DNA of 12,210 nt from an uncultured candidate division Zixibacteria bacterium (GTDB lineage Bacteria; Zixibacteria; MSB-5A5; GN15; FEB-12): positions 1 through 12,210 of the forward strand of contig CAJVYT010000089.1 of NCBI GenBank assembly GCA_913009765.1. Reading direction: 5' to 3'. The position numbers were made by a program, and so were the translations under genes. The notes beneath the pieces were generated by a model. That model worked only from the letters and a program-made list of their open reading frames with translations, had not been told where the DNA came from and searched no databases. This document shows positions 5,361 through 12,210 of the stretch, piece after piece; the first letter of the stretch is position 1; the number at the start of each line of letters is the position of its first letter.

Positions 5361-8228
5361 TTAGTCCACCCCATCAATAAAGGTCTCAACAAAGACCTTA
5401 ATTTTGCTGATAATCCGTTCAGAAATTGAAGCGCGTTCTTTAAGGGCAGGTCGCTTGCTCATGATGCCAATGACGTCGTCCCGCATCGGTGATTTATCGG
5501 TGAACAAATAGTCTCCTATGATCTTCTGTAGACCTTCCAGGTCCAGACCTTCGGTATCACTCAGCTCTTTGATGGCTTTTTGTTTTTCCTCAGTCCAGTA
5601 GGTCTCAAATTCTTCGCTAATATCTCCACCCTTTGGAATATCAGGGAAGTTATTGGCAATAAACCGCTCTATAAGCTCCCGCTTGCTGCGTAGTTGCGTT
5701 TCTGTATCGAGAATATTCAAGATTGCTTTGCGTTGTTTCTCCTGGTCAGCAGGTTTTGCATCTTGCAGGTTACGAAGTAACGCTATGATGTAGCTCACAT
5801 TGATTTTATCTCTGCGGATCAGTTCAAGCTCAAAATCAATGTCGTCAAGGATGGAGACTTTTTCTTTTTCATGTTCACTTCGAACCTTGTCATACAAATC
5901 AAGATATTTGCTCCTGTAATCGGCAAAGAGCTGTTCGTCCATTGGCAGGTCGTCAAAACTGAATTCAGTAAAACATTCCAGCACGTTTTTAAGTCGGATA
6001 ATTTCACGGAAAGCCTGAATAAATTGAGCCTCATCCTCTTCTGTGCGAAGTTCGTTAACACTATCAACCGTCGGCGCAATCGCCTGTAATTTGGTGAACG
6101 CCTCAGCAAATCGTTTTATATAATCGTCATACGGTGCAAGAATAATATCTTCAATGGCATCCTTGTTAGCAAACAATTCAATTGCCTGATCGGTCGCAGG
6201 CTTCAGGTTACGGAAACAAACCACGTTGCCCTGTGATTTCTTTTGCCCCATGGTGCGATTAGTGCGCGAATAGGCCTGAATCAAACCGTGATACTTGAGG
6301 TTCTTATCCACATAAATCGTATTCAGTGGCTTGCTATCGAAGCCAGTCAAAAACATATTGACCACCAACAAAATATCCACCTGACGGTTTTTGACGCGCT
6401 TACCAATATCCTTGTAATAGTTGTAAAAATTGTCAGTTGAATAATTGGCGCCATACATCTCGTTATAGTCGTTGATGTAGTCATCAAGTTTTTCGCGGCT
6501 ATGTTTATTCTCTGCCTGGTAAAAACCCTGGCCATCTTTCACCCCTGATACAGGTATATCAACCTCTATAAACCCGCCCCCATCTCCTGAGGCATCACTG
6601 TCTTCTTCGTTTGCCTGATATGAAAAAATCGTCGCAACTCTCAGGTTATGCTCTCCCGCCTTTTTCTTCTTGTTCAGCAATTCATAATAGGCCATCAGGG
6701 TTTTGATGTTTGCAACACAAAAAATTGCCGTGAACTCACGCGCATGGGTTTTACGGTTATGGTTGGCGATGATGTAATCGGTGATATTATTGAGCCGTTC
6801 AGGTGCTTCCATCACCTCGGCAGTATCAATGGCCTCAACTTCAATATCCACCACACCATTTTTCTGTTTAACCGTGCGAATATATTCAACCGAGAACTTC
6901 AACACATTTTCATCGCGGATCGCATCGGTGATGACATACTTATGCAAACTCTCCCCAAACAAGTCTTTGGTCGTGCGTTTTCCGAGCGCATTCTTGGCGG
7001 CATTCTCGGCAAAAATTGGTGTGCCAGTGAAGCCGAACATTTGCACATTATGGAAAAAGGCTTTTATGCGGTTATGGGTATCACCAAACTGGCTGCGATG
7101 GCATTCATCAAAAATGAACACCATGCGCTTGTCTTGCAGCCCAGACATGCTGGCAAGATATTTGTTTTTGCTAATCGCAGTATTGAGTTTTTGCAGGGTA
7201 GTCACAATCAAAGGCGTATCATCGCCAAACTGCGTCACCAGTTTTTTGGTGTTGTTGGTGGCATCCACACTGCCCTCAGAGAAACTGTTGAACTCTTTAA
7301 TCGTTTGAAAATCGAGGTCTTTTCTATCGACCACGAACACCACCTTATGCACATGGGGTGATTGAGTGAGAATTTGTGCGGTCTTGAAAGAAGTGAGTGT
7401 TTTACCGGAACCTGTGGTATGCCAGATATAGCCGTATTTCACGGTGTTGCGCACCTGCTCAACAATAGCTTCCACCGCGTAATATTGATACGGGCGCAGC
7501 GCCATCAACATGCTTTCGCTTTCATTGAGCACCACATATTTTGTGATCATTTTCGAAAGCTGGCATTTCTCCAAAAACACTTCCGCAAACTCACTAAGCT
7601 GAGTGATCTTTTTATTGTCTTTATCTGCCCAGAAAAAGGTTTGTTTGAAATCGCGTTTATTGACCGGATTGTTGGCGTAATACTTGGTATTGACCCCGTT
7701 GCTAATGACAAACAACTGGATATAACCAAACAAACCGTAACCTGCCGCAAATGAATGCCGGTGATAACGGTTGGTCTGGTTAAACGCCTCTTTCATCTCC
7801 AGGCCACGGCGCTTGAGCTCGATCTGCACCAAAGGCAGACCATTAACCAAAATCGTCACGTCATAACGGTTGGTGTACTTGCCTTTCATGGTAACTTGAT
7901 GGGTCACCTGATATTCGTTTTTGCACCACTGGATTTGATTGATCAGTTCAATATAACCGGTATCGCCTGCCTTTGAACCAGTGTCTTTTGTATAAGCAAT
8001 TTTATCCCGCAGGATTTTTGCTTTTTCAAAAATGTTACCCTTCGCCAGCTTGTTTAATATTTGCTTGAATTCGCCATCGGATAATTTTGTCTTATTATGT
8101 TTTTCCAGTTGCTCTTTCAAGTTCGCCAACAAAGCCGCTTCATTATCAATCTGCACCTTGTCAAAGCCCAGGATTTCGAGCTGGGCGATAAGATTGTTTT
8201 CCAGGGTTTGTTCGGATTGAGTGGTCAT
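5361..8228 (-). CDS. hsdR: Type I restriction enzyme, R (restriction/translocase) subunit
   Basis: A 955-residue protein of the EcoR124I-like HsdR family (the classical EcoR124I subunit is somewhat longer). The N-terminal nuclease domain has Asp123 and Glu137-x-Lys139 (QIELKRRG) plus Gln151-x3-Tyr155, the PD-(D/E)XK and QxxxY motifs. The superfamily 2 translocase follows: Walker A TTGSGKT (271-277), DECH (374-377), TGT (401-403) and the late QAYSRTNR motif. The C-terminal ~250 residues are helical and should dock to the methylase core. With HsdM and HsdS it pumps unmethylated DNA and cuts at a distance. ATG at 8226-8228 overlaps the stop of the Abi-like gene (TAATG), showing translational coupling; AGAAG lies just upstream. 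No break is visible, so it should be functional. Confidence 0.97.
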   Translation of the reverse strand: MTTQSEQTLENNLIAQLEILGFDKVQIDNEAALLANLKEQLEKHNKTKLSDGEFKQILNKLAKGNIFEKAKILRDKIAYTKDTGSKAGDTGYIELINQIQWCKNEYQVTHQVTMKGKYTNRYDVTILVNGLPLVQIELKRRGLEMKEAFNQTNRYHRHSFAAGYGLFGYIQLFVISNGVNTKYYANNPVNKRDFKQTFFWADKDNKKITQLSEFAEVFLEKCQLSKMITKYVVLNESESMLMALRPYQYYAVEAIVEQVRNTVKYGYIWHTTGSGKTLTSFKTAQILTQSPHVHKVVFVVDRKDLDFQTIKEFNSFSEGSVDATNNTKKLVTQFGDDTPLIVTTLQKLNTAISKNKYLASMSGLQDKRMVFIFDECHRSQFGDTHNRIKAFFHNVQMFGFTGTPIFAENAAKNALGKRTTKDLFGESLHKYVITDAIRDENVLKFSVEYIRTVKQKNGVVDIEVEAIDTAEVMEAPERLNNITDYIIANHNRKTHAREFTAIFCVANIKTLMAYYELLNKKKKAGEHNLRVATIFSYQANEEDSDASGDGGGFIEVDIPVSGVKDGQGFYQAENKHSREKLDDYINDYNEMYGANYSTDNFYNYYKDIGKRVKNRQVDILLVVNMFLTGFDSKPLNTIYVDKNLKYHGLIQAYSRTNRTMGQKKSQGNVVCFRNLKPATDQAIELFANKDAIEDIILAPYDDYIKRFAEAFTKLQAIAPTVDSVNELRTEEDEAQFIQAFREIIRLKNVLECFTEFSFDDLPMDEQLFADYRSKYLDLYDKVRSEHEKEKVSILDDIDFELELIRRDKINVSYIIALLRNLQDAKPADQEKQRKAILNILDTETQLRSKRELIERFIANNFPDIPKGGDISEEFETYWTEEKQKAIKELSDTEGLDLEGLQKIIGDYLFTDKSPMRDDVIGIMSKRPALKERASISERIISKIKVFVETFIDGVD

Positions 8229-8848
8229 TATTCTTCTGGGTTATTTTCTATGATGTAGTCCCCAAGCAGCACTTCATACGTTTCAGGTTCTTGTTCAAAC
8301 AAAGCTTTACTATAAAGGACAAGTCCGTCCAATGGATGCTGTTCCTCTAAATATTCGTTAAATTCTGCATTATCTGAATACCTAACAGGGGCATCAGATA
8401 TTTCGTCAAACTTTGTTAAAAGGTAAATCCCAAGATTTTCGGTAAGTCCAGCTATCATATCCGAAAAATGTGCATCATTGATTTGATCTTTCGTAGATGC
8501 CCTTCCGTGTGAAATATCGCCATGGTTATTTCTAGTTTCGCCAAGACATCGGACAACCGTCCCGATGTTTCGGATAAAGTCTTGATCTAAAGCAGCACCT
8601 TTGTGTTGAAGCGCCCAAAGTGCTTCTTTGAAAAGGTCTTGCAGATTTTTTGTGTTTAATGCCCCAAGTGGCTCCTGATTCAGAACATGTAAAATCAACT
8701 TCGATATTCCTTCAATTATTGCTTTACACGTTTCGATCGGAATATCTGGCTTTTCTTCTATATAGCGATCAACTATATCGAGCAGACTATTGTAATACTC
8801 AAGGTTATATTTATTAATACTTTTAATTTTGTGCCGAAGTTTATCCAT
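8228..8848 (-). CDS. Abortive-infection C-terminal (Abi_C-like) protein inside the hsd operon
   Basis: A 206-residue helical protein. ETCKAIIEGISKLIL (39-53), LFKEAL (72-77) and especially RNNHGDISHGR (106-116) match the RN-x-GD-x-HG pattern of the Abi_C domain known from abortive-infection and other short defence-linked proteins. The acidic C-terminal 50 residues add no motif I know. The gene starts two bases after the hsdS stop begins to clear (TAATATG) and its stop overlaps the hsdR start, so it is translated as part of hsdM-hsdS-abi-hsdR. There is no ribosome binding site of its own. It could kill or arrest the cell when restriction fails, or modulate the R-M complex; both are inference. 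Family assignment is from the motif only. Confidence 0.75.
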   Translation of the reverse strand: MDKLRHKIKSINKYNLEYYNSLLDIVDRYIEEKPDIPIETCKAIIEGISKLILHVLNQEPLGALNTKNLQDLFKEALWALQHKGAALDQDFIRNIGTVVRCLGETRNNHGDISHGRASTKDQINDAHFSDMIAGLTENLGIYLLTKFDEISDAPVRYSDNAEFNEYLEEQHPLDGLVLYSKALFEQEPETYEVLLGDYIIENNPEE

Positions 8849-8849
8849 A

Positions 8850-10115
8850 TTAAATAAACATCTGTTGCAGCAAACCTTTTTTGAAGGTTTGGGCTTGTTT
8901 GAGTTCGGTGGCGACGAGGTTGATTTTTTGGTCGAGAGCGGAGAGAAAATTGGCTATTTTTTGTTGTTCACTTGCACATGGTAAATAAATTTTGGTCTTT
9001 TTCGCGGAATCTATTGTGTAAGTAGCAACAGTGGTTATTGCTGCTCCCTCAGAAATCTGTTTTTTAATATGTCTAGATTTAAATAGTTGGTTGACGAACG
9101 AACTCATTACTTTCCCTGTGCTTTTTAGCCATACAATATTACCGTCTTTGAAATAGAACTTATTTCCTTCAGGAACTTGGTAAACTTTTCCAATTGTTCC
9201 AACTCCAGTTACAAGCAAATCATCCTTTTTCGGGGCACCATACTTTACCGCATATTCCTCGAACATTTCTGGCGATATAAATAAATTATTATCGACATAT
9301 CCATTTTTGCCCAATTTGATAATTTCTCTAGCACGGTAAAATGGAACGCCCTCATCTTTCCATTCACTTTGAAAAACTCTTTTACTTGATGTAATTTCAT
9401 ACAACTCTCCCAACCTCTTTTCCTCCCAATCAGGGTAATAATCCCCTTTCTCATCTTTAAATCGAAGCACCTGACTAAAGAGCTTTTGCATCATGCCTTT
9501 TTTGTATTTTTCCAATAAGGATTTTTTCTTTCCGAGCTGCTCGATTTTGGTATCGACCGTGGTGAGGAATGCGGCGATTTTTTGTTGTTCTTTTGTTGTG
9601 CCCAGTATCATTGCAACTGATGCAATATCCTCCTGGCCAATTGTTGTCATCGTTGTAGTTTTACCTCGCGCCACTAACTGTTTCCTAGCAAAATCGGTTA
9701 CAAGCGCATACCCAAGATATTGGGCATCAACCAAATTTCTATTTGGCGACATTTTAATTAAATGACCATCATAAGTAGTAAATTCATCTTTACTTAAAAA
9801 TACACTTGAGTGAGCTATGCCTTCTTTCACAAGCGAAGAACGCGTAAATAAAATATCGCCCCAACTTACTCTATTTTTCACAAATTCTTCTTTAGAAACT
9901 TCTAGTAATGTTAAATTTTCTAAAGTAATTTTGTTGCCTTCATACATATTCTTTACGTTAATAAGCTTATACCCAGAACCAACTTTTTTTGGGTCGTTAA
10001 ATACTCCATTACTAAATCCATTTTTACTTAATTCTAAAAGTGTTTTCTGATCCCACGCCCCACTAAACTCAGAAAATCGCAAGACCGGCACATGATGTTT
10101 TTGTGTTGTTGTCAT
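8850..10115 (-). CDS. hsdS: Type I restriction-modification specificity subunit
   Basis: A 421-residue protein with the two-TRD layout. TRD1 spans about 10-175. A central conserved helix (176-213, EQQKIAAFLTTVDTKI to KKGMMQKLF) is echoed at the C-terminus (383-420, EQQKIANFLSALDQKI to KKGLLQQMF), and TRD2 spans about 225-380, opening with WEEKRLGELYEI. The two helices form the coiled coil that sets the spacing of a bipartite recognition site. The target sequence cannot be read off. ATG at 10113-10115 is preceded by AAAGGA and lies 14 bp after the hsdM stop. The central and C-terminal repeats share a 14-base stretch at DNA level (8956-8969 and 9577-9590), a possible point for domain exchange. 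Confidence 0.96.
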   Translation of the reverse strand: MTTTQKHHVPVLRFSEFSGAWDQKTLLELSKNGFSNGVFNDPKKVGSGYKLINVKNMYEGNKITLENLTLLEVSKEEFVKNRVSWGDILFTRSSLVKEGIAHSSVFLSKDEFTTYDGHLIKMSPNRNLVDAQYLGYALVTDFARKQLVARGKTTTMTTIGQEDIASVAMILGTTKEQQKIAAFLTTVDTKIEQLGKKKSLLEKYKKGMMQKLFSQVLRFKDEKGDYYPDWEEKRLGELYEITSSKRVFQSEWKDEGVPFYRAREIIKLGKNGYVDNNLFISPEMFEEYAVKYGAPKKDDLLVTGVGTIGKVYQVPEGNKFYFKDGNIVWLKSTGKVMSSFVNQLFKSRHIKKQISEGAAITTVATYTIDSAKKTKIYLPCASEQQKIANFLSALDQKINLVATELKQAQTFKKGLLQQMFI

Positions 10116-10129
10116 GGTTATCCTTTGGA

Positions 10130-11707
10130 TTAAAATGGACTGGATATACCCAGCTCCTTACAAAAACTGGCGATGGTTTTATCGGTTTCCTGCATTTCAG
10201 ATTCCAGTGCTTTGAGTTCTTTAGCAACAGCTTCAATATCTACCGGCTCTTCTTCCTCGAAGGTATCCACATAGCGTGGGATATTGAGGTTGTAGTCGTT
10301 TTCTTTAATCTCTTTGAGCGAGGCGGCATGGGAATACTTATCAATGGTTTTACGTTTTTGATAGGTCGAAAATATTTTTTCGACATGTTCATTGGTAAGC
10401 GTGTTTTGATTGCCAACTTTCTCGAAATGCTGCGAGGCATCAATAAAAAGGATATTGCCGTCATGTACGCGGCACTTTTTGAATATCAGGATACAGGCAG
10501 GAATGCTGGTTCCGTAAAACAGGTTAGCGGGCAATCCAATCACGGCATCAAGAAAGTTTTGCTCCTGAATGATGTATTCACGAATTTTTCCCTCGGCTGC
10601 GCCCCGGAACAACGCGCCGTGAGGTAAAACCACCGCCATAGTTCCGCTGTCGTTCAACTGGTAAATCATATGCTGCACAAAAGCGAAATCAGCCTTGGTT
10701 GTTGGGGCTAATGCACCGTACTGGCTAAAACGATCATCGGTTTCATTAAGTGGGTTATCTTTACCCTTCCACTTGGCGGAAAACGGCGGATTGGCCACCA
10801 CGACATCAAAACGCTCGTCCAGATGTTGCGGATGTTCAAGCGTGTCTTCCTGCTTGATATCAAACTTGCTGAAATGCACATCGTGCAAAATCATATTCAT
10901 TCGCGCTAGGTTGTAGGTGGTGCGGTTCAACTCTTGGCCAAAGAATTCGCCAACATCAGTTTCGCGAGCAATACGCAACAACAAAGAACCCGAACCACAA
11001 GCAGGATCGTAGGCCGTCTTGATACGCGACTTAGGCTTGTTATCAGCATCCAGGGTAACGATTTTTGCAAGGATTTTTGATACCTGCTGCGGGGTGTAGA
11101 ACTCACCGGCCTTTTTACCGGCACCCGATGCAAACTGAGCAATCAGGTATTCGTAAGCATCACCCAGCACATCAGAGTCAGAATCTTCCAGCGCGAAGTC
11201 GATTTTACCCAGATGCGAAAGCACTTTGGCAATGAGCGTATTGCGCGCCTCGACGCTACGGCCAAGCTTGGTGCTGTCTAAATCCAGGTCTTCAAAAAGA
11301 TGGTTGAAATCATCTTCGCTTTCCGTACCCATGGTGCTTTGTTCAATCCTATTGAGAATGCTTTGCAAGTCTTCGAGGATGAAATTGCTTTTTTCCTCAA
11401 CATCCGCGTTACCTTTTTTTGTGATAGCCTCAAACAGCTCATCAGGGCGAAGGAAATAACCAAGCTTAATCAGCGACTCTTCCTTGATGGCATCAATATC
11501 TTCGTCATTGGTAACATCGACATAGTCTTTGACCGTCTCGGTTTCCAGCAGCTTGTTGGCATAAATATGCTGTTTCTCAGACAGGTATTTGTAAAAAATG
11601 AAGCCGAGAATATAGTCACGAAATTCATCCGCACCCATTTTGCCGCGCAGCTCATTGGCAATATTCCAAAGCTGTTGCTCCAGTTTTTGTTTTTGGTCTT
11701 CGGTCAT
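10130..11707 (-). CDS. hsdM: Type I restriction-modification methyltransferase subunit
   Basis: A 525-residue N6-adenine methyltransferase. An N-terminal helical HsdM domain (about 5-140, DEFRDYILGFIFYKYLSEK) is followed by the catalytic domain: GEFYTP (201-206), the SAM-binding DPACGSG (234-240) and the catalytic NPPF (306-309). Length and motifs match the EcoR124I/EcoprrI type. Two HsdM with one HsdS methylate adenines in each half of the recognition site and protect the host. It is the first gene of the operon and starts at ATG 11705-11707 with a weak AGAG upstream. The helical C-terminus (VDIEAVAKELKALESEM) should contact HsdS. Confidence 0.97.
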   Translation of the reverse strand: MTEDQKQKLEQQLWNIANELRGKMGADEFRDYILGFIFYKYLSEKQHIYANKLLETETVKDYVDVTNDEDIDAIKEESLIKLGYFLRPDELFEAITKKGNADVEEKSNFILEDLQSILNRIEQSTMGTESEDDFNHLFEDLDLDSTKLGRSVEARNTLIAKVLSHLGKIDFALEDSDSDVLGDAYEYLIAQFASGAGKKAGEFYTPQQVSKILAKIVTLDADNKPKSRIKTAYDPACGSGSLLLRIARETDVGEFFGQELNRTTYNLARMNMILHDVHFSKFDIKQEDTLEHPQHLDERFDVVVANPPFSAKWKGKDNPLNETDDRFSQYGALAPTTKADFAFVQHMIYQLNDSGTMAVVLPHGALFRGAAEGKIREYIIQEQNFLDAVIGLPANLFYGTSIPACILIFKKCRVHDGNILFIDASQHFEKVGNQNTLTNEHVEKIFSTYQKRKTIDKYSHAASLKEIKENDYNLNIPRYVDTFEEEEPVDIEAVAKELKALESEMQETDKTIASFCKELGISSPF

Positions 11708-11733
11708 AAAAATCTCTGTTTATTGGTGTGGTT

Positions 11734-11763
11734 ATTCTAGAGTGTCAGTGGATAACATTACAA
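11734..11763 (-). promoter_or_regulatory. Candidate promoter of the hsdM-hsdS-abi-hsdR operon
   Basis: On the minus strand TTGTAA (11758-11763) and TAGAAT (11734-11739) are separated by 18 bp and lie 27 bp before the hsdM start. TAGAAT matches the -10 consensus at five of six bases, the -35 at four. No other gene lies between it and the tRNA, so an operon promoter is expected here. Confidence 0.4.
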
Positions 11764-11970
11764 CGGAAATCGACATCTTCATTTTCCTAACTAGATTCTA
11801 CTAATGTCCGAATGAAGAATAACAGTGTATTAAACGGACACCCATATATCGTTGATATGTAGATGTCTGTCTATTTCGACTATTACTAAGCTCACTTGCC
11901 ATATAATTGTTTCAGTTAGTCACAGTAATGCGGCATCACAGGAAAAGACAAGCTTTCTTGCCCTAAAAAC
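11764..11970. other. Gene-free spacer upstream of hsdM
   Basis: No gene is supported. TGTCCG (11805-11810) and CGGACA (11835-11840) form a 6-bp inverted repeat with 24 bases between, upstream of the candidate hsdM promoter; it might be a regulator site but is too short to be sure. Nothing else stands out. Confidence 0.35.
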
Positions 11971-11992
11971 AAAAAAACCGGTAAAAACCGGC
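11971..11992 (-). terminator. Rho-independent terminator of the tRNA transcript
   Basis: On the minus strand CCGGT-TTTT-ACCGG is followed at once by seven T and a further T-rich run. It lies about 93 bp downstream of the tRNA 3' end and before the hsd promoter, so it insulates the two units. Between it and the tRNA, ATTTCTTAT (11993-12001) and ATAAGAAAT (12076-12084) are perfect inverted repeats. Confidence 0.75.
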
Positions 11993-12084
11993 ATTTCTTA
12001 TGGCAACAGACTAACTTTAATATCGCTTTGAGGTAAGCGGACCGGTTATGGTGTCGTGCACAAACATGTGTAGCTATAAGAAAT

Positions 12085-12124
12085 TGGTGGGCCCGGTAGG
12101 ACTCGAACCTACGACCAAGGGATT
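12085..12124 (-). tRNA. 3' exon of an intron-split tRNA, probably tRNA-Ile(CAU)
   Basis: On the minus strand: AA of the anticodon loop (12123-12124), anticodon stem TCCCT, variable loop TGGTC, T stem GTAGG, T loop TTCGAGT, CCTAC, acceptor strand CGGGCCC, discriminator A, and an encoded CCA (12085-12087). The 5' part, including the anticodon, lies beyond the intron and the window. The CTTGGTC segment and the GGGCCC acceptor fit the minor isoleucine tRNA with anticodon CAU, whose C34 is changed to lysidine to read AUA. The splice site directly before AATC agrees with the known Azoarcus intron placement after CAU. tRNA identity is thus well supported but not read directly. Confidence 0.85.
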
Positions 12125-12210
12125 CACTTAACCCATTTGTTTCCAAAAGGAGTGGACTATCTCATCACCCACAACATGACTTGTTTGGGTGCGGGACGCT
12201 CTAGCCTGTG
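12125..12210 (-). ncRNA. 3' portion of a group I self-splicing intron in the tRNA anticodon loop (partial)
   Basis: On the minus strand the sequence upstream of the tRNA exon has the end of a group I intron. AGGCTAGAG (near 12200-12207) and ATAGTCC (12154-12160) are the two strands of P7, pairing GGCTA with TAGTC including one G-U. Between them ACCCA and TGGGT close a P8 hairpin (about 12164-12189), followed by GATGAGATAG as J8/7. Next comes P9, CTCC-T-TTTG-GAAA-CAAA-T-GGG, with a GAAA tetraloop. The last base is G (12125), as required. The layout matches the small tRNA introns of the Azoarcus tRNA-Ile type. P1-P6 are outside the window, and no homing endonuclease is seen. Confidence 0.85.

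Noticed and set aside
6648..7361. 237-codon plus-strand frame
   Set aside because: It lies wholly opposite the intact, motif-complete hsdR gene and shows no protein motif of its own; an antisense shadow.
75..12113. attL/attR pair of an island integrated in the tRNA gene
   Set aside because: The 15-base match is inverted, whereas integration would leave direct repeats. No tyrosine or serine integrase gene is in the window.
11916..12146. 76-codon minus-strand frame over the tRNA
   Set aside because: Its N-terminus reads through the tRNA exon (ESLGRRFESYRAHQ is the usual false translation of a tRNA 3' end) and it spans the terminator.
1..12210. CRISPR array or retron
   Set aside because: No series of regularly spaced repeats and no Cas or reverse transcriptase frame is present.

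Overview
The window reads as accessory DNA of a proteobacterium, probably gammaproteobacterial. The inference rests on a tRNA-Ile(CAU)-type 3' end of proteobacterial form at the right edge, an EcoR124I-type restriction-modification operon, and integron-like gene cassettes. Species cannot be told from the sequence. Every gene I accept lies on the minus strand, so the layout below follows transcription from right to left.

Right edge (about 12210-11971): the 3' exon of a tRNA gene, best read as tRNA-Ile(CAU), is preceded by the 3' part of a group I intron. P8, P7 and a GAAA-capped P9 can be seen; the 5' half of intron and tRNA lies outside the window. A terminator hairpin follows about 90 bp downstream. 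Then comes a gene-free spacer with the likely promoter of the next operon.

Restriction block (11707-5361): hsdM, hsdS, a small Abi_C-like gene and hsdR, tightly coupled. HsdM and HsdS modify DNA. HsdR is the translocating nuclease. The inserted Abi-like gene may add an abortive-infection function to the restriction operon.

Signalling block (5117-2167): a three-gene, visibly AT-rich operon of an XRE-type DNA-binding protein, a Ser/Thr protein kinase with a complete set of catalytic residues, and a large TPR protein whose frame overlaps the kinase end by 62 bp. Two direct repeats spaced 21 bp apart lie over the putative promoter and look like an operator for the XRE protein. I do not recognise this trio as a named system, and it is my main candidate for an undescribed signalling or defence module.

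Cassette block (about 1896-193): three short genes (an orphan 93-residue protein, a 5'(3')-deoxyribonucleotidase-like HAD protein, and an HNH endonuclease), each starting about 20-30 bp after a GTTRRRY-like core site and separated by short imperfect palindromes. No integrase gene is present, so this looks like a CALIN (cluster of attC sites lacking an integron integrase). Imperfect direct repeats lie on both sides of it. The left edge (8-114) has no gene but folds into four nearly contiguous perfect stems.

Taken together the window is a stacked defence-type island: type I restriction, an Abi-like protein, a kinase-TPR module, and cassette-borne nuclease and nucleotidase genes, placed downstream of an intron-containing tRNA gene.
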